A DNA stretch of 5,783 nt from Candidatus Peregrinibacteria bacterium (GTDB taxonomy: Bacteria; Patescibacteria; Gracilibacteria; UM-FILTER-43-11), in the NCBI GenBank assembly GCA_030620215.1, contig JAUXFE010000047.1, positions 1-5,783 on the forward strand. The letters are read 5' to 3'. Below the pieces are notes generated by a model that ran no database searches, was not told where the DNA came from, and worked only from the letters and a program-made list of their open reading frames with translations. The position numbers and the translations under genes were made by a program. Numbering within the stretch: position 1 is the stretch's first letter; each line of letters opens with the position of its first letter. Shown in pieces: positions 1 to 5,584 of the stretch.

Positions 1-55
1 AATAATTTGTTCTTGTTTTTTCTTTTATTTGGTCAAGTAATTTTTTATTAGACAT
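1..55 (-). CDS. intI: Integron integrase (IntI-type tyrosine recombinase), N-terminal fragment
   Basis: Only the first 18 codons are in the window; the gene runs off the left edge on the minus strand. Reading from ATG at 55-53 gives MSNKKLLDQIKEKTRTNY. The pattern K-L-L-D-Q-(I/V)-(K/R)-x(4)-R-x-x-Y is what I recall at the start of integron integrases, where it opens the N-terminal core-binding domain. An in-frame TAG at 61-59, two codons upstream, leaves this ATG as the only possible start; a weak GGAATAG-type ribosome site precedes it. Integron integrases recombine attI with the folded bottom strand of attC. Context supports the call strongly: the gene is divergent from a cassette with attC on the far side, the standard intI/attI/cassette arrangement. 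The catalytic R-H-R-Y residues lie outside the window, so a plain Xer or phage-type recombinase cannot be excluded from 18 residues alone. Confidence 0.68.
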   Translation of the reverse strand, partial: MSNKKLLDQIKEKTRTNY

Positions 56-310
56 ATTCTATTCCATTTCATATATTATTGCGTTATCTTTTTATTAAGC
101 TTTTGAAAATATAGCGATAAGGGCAAAAAAATTCAATGGATGTTATGCGGAACTTATATAGATAATATAAAAAATTCTACTTTCGGATATTATACGGAAT
201 GAATCAACGTAATATTAACTTGTTACTTAAATAATTATAAAACGATAAAGTTACTTAGAATTTATTATGAAATGGTGGTATTATGCAGAACCGTTCCGCT
301 CACTTACAAG
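56..310. promoter_or_regulatory. Divergent intI/cassette intergenic region, holding attI and presumably the Pc and Pint promoters
   Basis: No gene is seen here. The stretch is about 26% G+C over 61-300 and separates the minus-strand recombinase from the plus-strand cassette. In integrons this region carries the cassette promoter Pc, the integrase promoter and attI. I see three copies of a TTATGCGGAAC-like motif, a direct repeat GTTACTTA at 222-229 and 250-257, and an inverted pair GCGGAAC/GTTCCGC at 147-153 and 293-299. No convincing sigma70 promoter stands out: the best plus-strand pair is TTGTTA (220-225) with GATAAA (244-249), 18-base spacing, a weak match. Pc may also lie inside intI, beyond the window. 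Confidence 0.5.
142..291 (+). repeat. Three imperfect copies of a 12-base TTATGCGGAAC-like motif
   Basis: The copies are GTTATGCGGAAC (142-153), ATTATACGGAAT (189-200) and ATTATGCAGAAC (280-291), all in the same orientation. The outer two are also preceded by AATGG a few bases upstream. In the class 1 attI site, from memory, similar accessory repeats (GTTATGGAGCAG and GTTACGCAGCAG) are bound by the integrase upstream of the crossover. The last of those lies about 32 bases before the crossover G; here the last copy lies 30 bases before G310. I infer that these are integrase-binding direct repeats of this attI. They could instead be sites for another regulator. Confidence 0.5.
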
Positions 311-316
311 TTATAC
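280..316 (+). other. attI: Probable attI recombination site with crossover at G310/T311
   Basis: The heptamer GTTATAC at 310-316 fits the integron core site (GTTRRRY and its common GTTATNC variants). It lies 28 bases before the first cassette gene, on the cassette side of the divergent region. The crossover is assigned between G310 and T311 because the cassette's other end carries R'' GTATAAC (1948-1954), its exact reverse complement; the match extends to 11 bases (310-320 against 1944-1954). The direct repeat at 280-291 has attI1-like spacing to the core site. The left limit of the site is arbitrary. An upstream GTTATGC at 142-148 was considered as the junction and judged less likely. Confidence 0.62.
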
Positions 317-325
317 AATTAAACT

Positions 326-331
326 AAGGAG
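326..331 (+). promoter_or_regulatory. Shine-Dalgarno site deciding the TTG start of the reverse transcriptase
   Basis: AAGGAG ends 6 bases before TTG at 338, an ideal spacing. This supports translation from the non-ATG start at 338 rather than from the next in-frame methionine, residue 49. The site lies inside the cassette's own leader, so the gene carries its translation signal when it moves. Confidence 0.8.
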
Positions 332-337
332 AATATT

Positions 338-1945
338 TTGCCAGGACTAGATAAAACTTCCTTAGATAGTTTTGATTTTGAATTTGCATTAAAAAGAATT
401 CAAAATGATGTCCGGTCTGATTTTATTTTAGCGCCACACTATAATTTTATATTTCTCAAATCTGGAAACGAACTAAGCTCAATGGTCTATGAAAATATAA
501 AGTCTGGAACTTATGAGCCAGAATTACCTATCACAATGAGTATTCCTAAACCTCGTGGCTTTAGTAGACCCGGGAGCATTCTCCAACCATTTGATCGACT
601 AGTTTATCAAACAATTGCTGATAACATTTCTCTAAAGGTTGAAGAAAACTTGGATCGGACAAGAGCCTTTAGTCATGTTATGATACCTGAAGACAAAGAT
701 GGATTTATGTTTCGAAGGGCTCATGATTCTTGGGCAGAATTAATGCAAAAAGTTTCAGGAATGTGTGATTCGGGTGGATATATTTTAAAAGCAGATATTG
801 CCAATTATTTTGAGAGAATACCACAACATCATTTAATAAACCTACTTCATGCTTCTGGTTGTGATTCAAACGTAGTAAGCTTCTTGGAAAAAATTTTATT
901 AGCTTTTCGCGAGAAAAATTCTTTTGGTATAATTCAAGGCTGTTTTCCATCTGATCTTTTAGGCAATTTTTATTTATCGGATTTAGATGCCTATTGTGAA
1001 TTAAATAATGTTCCTTCAGCTAGATATGTGGATGATTTCTTTATGCATTTTTCATCAATTGAAAATGCATTCAAAGGATTGCTGGATTTAATTGAACGTT
1101 TGCGACAGAATGGTTTGAATATAAATGAATTCAAGAGCGGGATACAAGAAGCTGGGGATCTTAAAAAAGAAGAAAGTGAACTAGATAAAATATTCAACGA
1201 AGCTCGTGAAGAAGTACAAAATGGGTTAATTAAAGAAGATATTGAAGATGATCATACTAGATTGATGGTTACAAGCCATTATGGTTTTGCCATTGATTGG
1301 GAACTTGGTTATGATTCAGATACAGAACCAGAAGTAGATGCTGATGAAGAAGATATCTATTTTGCTGCAGTCCAAAAATTGTATGAATCTATAGATGATT
1401 TTCCAAAACAATCTGATAAAATTGAAAAATTCTGTTTGCCTCTCTTAAATATTATGGATTCTGATATTGCTATAGATAGGTCAATTGAAGGAATAATTAC
1501 AAAACCCTATATGGCAAGAGTTTATAATTCTTACCTATCTTCTTTTACACATAGAAACAAAGATATTGTAGAAAAAGTTGAAAGCATTTTAGATGATTCA
1601 CGCATAGTTTCTGATTATCAAATTATGTATATATTAGCAGCTTTAATGAAAAGTGAATCCCCTCAGAGAGAGACTGTGAATAAATCTATCCGGTTTCTTC
1701 AAGATCATAGGTTCAAAAAGGAAACTAGAGCTTTAGCAGCATTGTTTGCCGCAAAGTTTGGAAACCCACAGCAAAAGAGAACAGTTAGATTAGCTTATGA
1801 ATCAGAACCATCACCATATGTTAGATCTGCCATTCTATATGCTTCAAAGCATTTTTCAACACCTGAGAAAAGAACTTGTTTAAGTGCTTGGGGTGGGCAT
1901 AATCCAGTAAATGCATTAATATCCAATGCTTTAAAAAATGAATAA
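338..1945 (+). CDS. Defence-type (UG/Abi-like) reverse transcriptase with C-terminal helical repeats
   Basis: A 535-residue RNA-directed DNA polymerase with an intact catalytic palm: motif 2-like RPGSILQPFDRLVYQTIAD (77-95), motif A ADIANYFERI with D153, motif 4 QGCFPSDLLGN (200-210), the YVDD box (230-233; D232, D233) and a GLNINEFKS segment (259-267). It lacks the VTG and NAxxH marks of retron RTs and any maturase or endonuclease domain of group II introns. After residue 285 comes a strongly acidic stretch (324-339), then about 190 residues of predicted amphipathic helices, with HEAT-like repeats clearest at 460-516 (TRALAALFAAKFGN, YVRSAILYASKHF). RT plus alpha-helical repeat is the architecture of AbiK/AbiA/UG-class antiphage RTs, which block phage growth, in some cases by protein-primed, template-free DNA synthesis. 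The exact UG/DRT group is not recognised. The gene sits alone in an integron cassette with its own ribosome site. RT activity is near certain; an antiphage role is inferred from family and context. Confidence 0.85.
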   Translation: MPGLDKTSLDSFDFEFALKRIQNDVRSDFILAPHYNFIFLKSGNELSSMVYENIKSGTYEPELPITMSIPKPRGFSRPGSILQPFDRLVYQTIADNISLKVEENLDRTRAFSHVMIPEDKDGFMFRRAHDSWAELMQKVSGMCDSGGYILKADIANYFERIPQHHLINLLHASGCDSNVVSFLEKILLAFREKNSFGIIQGCFPSDLLGNFYLSDLDAYCELNNVPSARYVDDFFMHFSSIENAFKGLLDLIERLRQNGLNINEFKSGIQEAGDLKKEESELDKIFNEAREEVQNGLIKEDIEDDHTRLMVTSHYGFAIDWELGYDSDTEPEVDADEEDIYFAAVQKLYESIDDFPKQSDKIEKFCLPLLNIMDSDIAIDRSIEGIITKPYMARVYNSYLSSFTHRNKDIVEKVESILDDSRIVSDYQIMYILAALMKSESPQRETVNKSIRFLQDHRFKKETRALAALFAAKFGNPQQKRTVRLAYESEPSPYVRSAILYASKHFSTPEKRTCLSAWGGHNPVNALISNALKNE

Positions 1946-1947
1946 TT

Positions 1948-2077
1948 GTATAACAAAAGCATGCAATCGGACGCGAAACGCGCCTTGGGTTTTCCAAATT
2001 TATCAGTCCGATCACAGTTCATTGGTTCGTGTAAAGCATTAGCCGCTCGTTCGCGCCGCTGATGCTCGGCGTTATGT
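1948..2077 (+). other. attC: attC recombination site (long, superintegron-like, 130 bp)
   Basis: The arms pair as an attC should. R'' GTATAAC (1948-1954) faces R' GTTATGT (2071-2077). L'' AGCAT-G-CA (1958-1965) faces L' TGATGCT (2060-2066), perfectly once G1963 is left extrahelical. The stem continues as CGG-A-CGCGAA (1968-1977) against TTCGCG-CCG (2050-2058), with A1971 as a second extrahelical base. AAA (1955-1957) and CGGC (2067-2070) form the unpaired central spacer. The variable terminal region holds another exact 7-base inverted pair, ATCGGAC (1966-1972) and GTCCGAT (2006-2012). Length, the inner GGGTTTTCC tract and branching resemble Vibrio-type repeats. It lies 2 bases after the RT stop, same orientation, and is richer in G+C than its surroundings. 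The R''/R' mismatches are expected, since R' now belongs to whatever follows. Confidence 0.85.
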
Positions 2078-2131
2078 GCTAAATAGCTAAAATTTTAAAT
2101 TTATTGTGTTCACTCTATTCTTTGGAAATTA

Positions 2132-3007
2132 ATGTCAGAACCCCATTTCATTTTTAGCGATGAATCCGCTTACATTGGCAACCACCGTTACCGCTCGGTT
2201 TGCGCAGTATCCGGGGCACGTTCATATTTAAAAGAATTAAATGAAGAACTCAAATCAATTCTTGCTGGCACTGATTTTCCGGAAATTAAATTTTCAGAAA
2301 TCAATACACATTTTGCTAAAATCCGGGCCGCAAAAGAGTTTTTCAAAAAAGGGCTGGATTATTGTTCAAATGACAAGATTAAGATTTATGTAATCACCTG
2401 GGATACAGAAGATTCCCGACATACAATTGCTAACCGTGATGATATTGAGAATCTTAAAATAATGTATTACCAACTACTAAAATATTTAATGAAACACCCT
2501 GGCAATATTCAAGAATGGGGTTTCTATCCCGACGAATTCAGTCAAATAGACTGGCCTGAATTTATCTCATATCTAGAAAATACAAACCTGACCAAAGAAA
2601 ATGAGTTTGAGCAAAATTTATTCGGATTTTTTAGAAATCTAAATTTCCCTGCTATAAACAGTCACAAAGAACTGGACTCTAAAGAATATCCGGTTGTACA
2701 GTTAGCGGATTTGTTTGCTGGCGGTATTCGTTTTTCACACGTACACGGAAACAGCCTCTGCCTTTGGCTTCAGAAAAAGGAATTAGAGAACTCTCTTTTC
2801 CCGGTTGAAGATGAAATTTCAGCTTCAAAAAGAATGATAGCCAAATTTGAAATACTCAAGTTTTTCAAAGAATATTCAGGACAACTTAGATTAGGAATCA
2901 ATTTGAGCAAATATAAATATTTTCATACATTCTCTGCTAAGAATAATCTGTTTTTCTGGAAATATGAACCACAGGGCGTCTACGATAAAGCGCCTACAAA
3001 ATTTTAA
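2132..3007 (+). CDS. DUF3800 family protein (putative RNase H-fold nuclease)
   Basis: A 291-residue protein with the DUF3800 hallmarks: an N-terminal acidic strand FIFSDES (6-12; D10, E11), EIKFSEI (51-57), a central aspartate-bearing YPDE (132-135), and the signature VVQLADLFAGGIR (188-200; D193). The family has a predicted RNase H-like fold with these acids as a likely metal site; its biochemical role is not established, but its genes often sit beside restriction-modification and other defence genes. No signal peptide or membrane segment is evident, so it should be cytosolic. ATG at 2132 gives the family's normal N-terminus; the ribosome site is weak (GGAAA at 2124-2128). It follows the attC crossover by 60 bases and precedes the methylase by 17 bases, with no attC in that gap, so it most likely belongs to the downstream operon and not to a separate cassette. 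The 5' end (2161-2220, 58% G+C) is much richer than the middle (2461-2520, 32%). Confidence 0.8.
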   Translation: MSEPHFIFSDESAYIGNHRYRSVCAVSGARSYLKELNEELKSILAGTDFPEIKFSEINTHFAKIRAAKEFFKKGLDYCSNDKIKIYVITWDTEDSRHTIANRDDIENLKIMYYQLLKYLMKHPGNIQEWGFYPDEFSQIDWPEFISYLENTNLTKENEFEQNLFGFFRNLNFPAINSHKELDSKEYPVVQLADLFAGGIRFSHVHGNSLCLWLQKKELENSLFPVEDEISASKRMIAKFEILKFFKEYSGQLRLGINLSKYKYFHTFSAKNNLFFWKYEPQGVYDKAPTKF

Positions 3008-3024
3008 AATTAACGGGGAAGTCC

Positions 3025-5583
3025 ATGCCCAAACGAAAAAGCACAAACAACAGCAAGCCCATCGAACAATACGAACACAAAGACAAAGAACGTTTGAATA
3101 ACCCTCCCGTTGGTTTGGTCACGCCGGACACAGACAAAGACGGAAAAAAGAAGAAATACGAATATGACCCGCACATTGACCCGCAACTGCAATGGGCCGG
3201 AAAAGCCGAACACACCAGTTTTGAAGTACCTACTGTTTCCTTACACGTACATGAACGAATAGACCCTAAAACAATTATTGATACAGTTAAAAAGGAAGAC
3301 AAAGGCCCAAAGCAGGCTTCTCTTTTTGAGCAGGATGAAAAACCGTTGCGCGAAGCCATTGATTTTTATAAACACAAAGAAGGCTGGAAAAACAGGTTGA
3401 TTGCCGGGGACAGCTTGCTGGTAATGAATTCTCTGCTTGAAAAAGAAGGCATGGCCGGAAAAGTGCAGATGGTGTATTTTGACCCGCCTTACGGAATTAA
3501 GTATGGCAGTAACTTTCAACCCTTTGTGAACAAACGCGATGTAAAAAACGGCAAAGATGAAGATCTGACCGCTGAACCCGAAATGATAAAGGCATTCAGA
3601 GATACTTGGGAACTTGGCATACATTCATACTTGACTTATATAAGAGATAGGCTGTTGTTAGCAAAAGAGTTATTAACGGAAAGCGGTTCTTTCTTCCTTC
3701 AGATAAACGATAACAATCTACACCTTGTCAAGGCGTTAATGGATGAAGTGTTCGGTTATGATAACTGTGTAAATATTATACCATTTAAGAAAAGAGCCTC
3801 TTTTTTGTCAAGATTTGGTAAAGGGCTATTTGAACTTTTTGACTATATAATATGGTATGCAAAGGATATAGATAAAATCAAAGTGAATCCATTGTATATT
3901 TCATCTAATAGGGATGAACAACTTCGTGGTGAATTTAGATATTATCAAGATGAAAATAGTGTTCGAAATTTAACAGATGAAGATATCCAAAATCCAAAAT
4001 TAGATTTATCAAAAGTTTTTAGAACACACTCTGCATCAAAGAAAAGTCAAAGTCCAAAATATGTTGACCCAATTGAAATAAATGGACAGCTTTTATATCC
4101 ACCAAATGGTCATGAATGGAAAACCGACCCTGATGGTATGAAGAAATTAGTTGAAATGAATAGATTAGTTGGAAATAGTCCTTCACGACCTTATAAAATA
4201 TTTTATACAGATTTTCCTTATCAAATATTAAACAATTTATGGAATGATACTTTAGCAGAGCAATTTCCAATTTATGCAGTTCAAACTGATGAGTTACCAA
4301 TACAGAGATGTTTACTGTTAACATCAATGCCTGGGGATTTAGTATTTGATATAACTTGTGGAAGTGGTACAACTGCCTATGTTGCCGAACAGTGGGGTCG
4401 TAGATGGATAACTTGCGACACTTCAAGAATAGCAATAACGCTTACAAAGCAGCGTTTAATGAGTGCAAATTTTGATTATTTTGAATTAGCATATTCCAGT
4501 GAAGGAATTGGCAGTGGATTTAAATATAAAACTGCTAATAGGCTAAAACTAGAAATATTAGCAAAAAACTTAGCTCCTGATGAGATACATTTAATTGACC
4601 AGCCAATTAGAAATAATAATATCAAAAGGATAACCGGCCCCTTTACAGTAGAAGCTGTCCCCGCTCCTGTTGTAAAAGTTTTAGATGAAATTGATAACCA
4701 ACAAAATGTAGATGATGAAAGCCTTACCCGTTCCGGCGAAACCCTGCGTCAAAACGAATGGCGCGAAGAATTACTGCGAACAGGCGTACGGGCTAAAGGC
4801 GGTGCCAAAATAGAGTTTTTCCGCGTGGAACTTTTATCCGGTACGCGCTACCTGCATGCCGAAGCGGAACAGAAAGTTGAACTACCCAAAAAGAATCTTT
4901 TTGAAAAAGAAGATCCCACTATTTTTGATTTTCCTAAAAAAGTACTCATCTCATTCGGGCCGGAACATGCGCCACTGGAACAACGGCAGGTGGAAGAAGC
5001 TTGGCAGGAAGCGCGTCCCTTTAAACCGGATATTCTGTTATTCTGCGCTTTCCAGTTTGATGAAGAAGCGGCCAAAGATATCGACGAAATGAATCCAAAA
5101 ACGGCGGGCATGCAATTTTTAAAAGCACAGATGAACGCCGATATGCTCACCGATGATTTAAAGAAGAAGCGTTCCAGCAACGAAAGTTTCTGGCTCATCG
5201 GTCAGCCGGACGTGCAGGTACACGAAATTTCATCCGGTGATGGAAAAGGCAAAATTCAGATAGAAGTTCTTGGCTTCGATTATTACAATCCGAAAAATGG
5301 GAATGTGGAAAGCGGCGGCAAAAAGAATATTGCAATGTGGATGCTGGATGCGGATTATGATGACCGTAGTCTGTTTCCTTCTCAGGTATTTTTCCCGATG
5401 GCTGGCGCAAAGGACGGCTGGTCAAAACTTGCTAAAAATTTAAAAGCCGAAATAGATGAAGAAAAAATAGAAGCTTTTCGTGGTACGTTAAGCCTGGCTT
5501 TTGAGAAACCGGATTCTGGTAAAATTGCCGTTAAAATCATTGATGACCGCGGAATCGAAAGCTTAAAAATTATAAGGCTGTAA
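3025..5583 (+). CDS. Type III-like restriction-modification methyltransferase (Mod), long form
   Basis: An 852-residue site-specific DNA methyltransferase. Motif order is beta-class: VYFDPPYG with DPPY at 153-156 (catalytic motif IV), then GSFFLQINDNNLHLVKALMD (221-240), then a variable target-recognition region (about 250-400), then AdoMet motif I FDITCGSGTTAYVAEQWGRR (441-460) followed by WITCDTSRIA (461-470). DPPY with this order suggests N6-adenine methylation (N4-cytosine not excluded). The WGRRW-T-DTSR signature and the C-terminal extension of about 350 residues mark the long Mod form usually paired with BPTD_3080-type nucleases; classical Mod proteins are about 600-700 residues. The N-terminal 60 residues are lysine-rich and probably flexible. 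The start is preceded by GGGGAAG (3015-3021). It is 17 bases after DUF3800 and 1 base before the nuclease gene, so probably co-transcribed. Codons and G+C change sharply inside the gene (see the separate segment entry). All key motifs are intact, so it is probably active. Confidence 0.9.
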   Translation: MPKRKSTNNSKPIEQYEHKDKERLNNPPVGLVTPDTDKDGKKKKYEYDPHIDPQLQWAGKAEHTSFEVPTVSLHVHERIDPKTIIDTVKKEDKGPKQASLFEQDEKPLREAIDFYKHKEGWKNRLIAGDSLLVMNSLLEKEGMAGKVQMVYFDPPYGIKYGSNFQPFVNKRDVKNGKDEDLTAEPEMIKAFRDTWELGIHSYLTYIRDRLLLAKELLTESGSFFLQINDNNLHLVKALMDEVFGYDNCVNIIPFKKRASFLSRFGKGLFELFDYIIWYAKDIDKIKVNPLYISSNRDEQLRGEFRYYQDENSVRNLTDEDIQNPKLDLSKVFRTHSASKKSQSPKYVDPIEINGQLLYPPNGHEWKTDPDGMKKLVEMNRLVGNSPSRPYKIFYTDFPYQILNNLWNDTLAEQFPIYAVQTDELPIQRCLLLTSMPGDLVFDITCGSGTTAYVAEQWGRRWITCDTSRIAITLTKQRLMSANFDYFELAYSSEGIGSGFKYKTANRLKLEILAKNLAPDEIHLIDQPIRNNNIKRITGPFTVEAVPAPVVKVLDEIDNQQNVDDESLTRSGETLRQNEWREELLRTGVRAKGGAKIEFFRVELLSGTRYLHAEAEQKVELPKKNLFEKEDPTIFDFPKKVLISFGPEHAPLEQRQVEEAWQEARPFKPDILLFCAFQFDEEAAKDIDEMNPKTAGMQFLKAQMNADMLTDDLKKKRSSNESFWLIGQPDVQVHEISSGDGKGKIQIEVLGFDYYNPKNGNVESGGKKNIAMWMLDADYDDRSLFPSQVFFPMAGAKDGWSKLAKNLKAEIDEEKIEAFRGTLSLAFEKPDSGKIAVKIIDDRGIESLKIIRL
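3780..4635 (+). other. Low-G+C block inside the methylase gene covering the target-recognition domain and motif I
   Basis: Sampled 60-base lines give 30% (3901), 23% (3961), 23% (4201) and 28% (4501) G+C, against 42% (3061), 52% (3181) and 42% (3541) before and 52% (4801) and 45% (5101) after. The right edge, near 4635, is abrupt, where ATCAAAAGGATA gives way to ACCGGCCCC; the left edge is gradual between about 3600 and 3780. The block encodes roughly residues 252-537. Replacement of a specificity segment by recombination is the likely cause; relaxed composition in a fast-evolving domain is the alternative. Confidence 0.6.
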
Positions 5584-5584
5584 A

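Larger units (their letters stand above)
311..2071 (+). mobile_element. Integron gene cassette carrying one reverse transcriptase gene
   Basis: This 1761-base unit has the standard cassette plan: it starts with TTATAC right after the attI G, has a short 27-base leader, one gene filling most of its length, and an attC site starting 2 bases after the stop codon. The right crossover is G2071/T2072 inside GTTATGT. On excision as a circle, G2071 would join TTATAC to form GTTATAC, which pairs perfectly with R'' GTATAAC at 1948-1954. That self-consistency is the main evidence for both boundaries. It is the first cassette after attI, so presumably the latest captured and the best expressed from Pc. 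It is longer than most cassettes, which usually hold genes of a few hundred bases. Confidence 0.72.

Noticed and set aside
142..148. GTTATGC as the left crossover of the cassette
   Set aside because: It fits the core-site consensus, but its reverse complement (GCATAAC) does not match R'' GTATAAC, whereas GTTATAC at 310-316 matches exactly and sits the usual short distance from the gene.
220..249. TTGTTA/GATAAA as the cassette promoter
   Set aside because: Spacing of 18 is acceptable but both hexamers are poor and chance matches are common in DNA of about 25% G+C, so it is mentioned only as a weak candidate.
308..337. Retron-like msr/msd RNA upstream of the RT
   Set aside because: No inverted repeat flanking a structured region is seen, the leader within the cassette is 27 bases, and the protein lacks retron RT motifs.
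1259..1279. R-x5-H (R308 to H314) in the RT as a HEPN RNase motif, as in AbiA
   Set aside because: The spacing fits Rx4-6H, but the polar residue usually following R is absent and it lies in the linker outside a four-helix domain; likely chance.
3008..3024. A second attC between DUF3800 and the methylase
   Set aside because: The gap is only 17 bases with no core site or stem, far too short for any attC.
3025..5583. Opposite-strand and alternative-frame open frames inside the RT and methylase genes
   Set aside because: They lie within strongly supported genes, have low-complexity or shadow-like products, and lack ribosome sites or recognisable domains.
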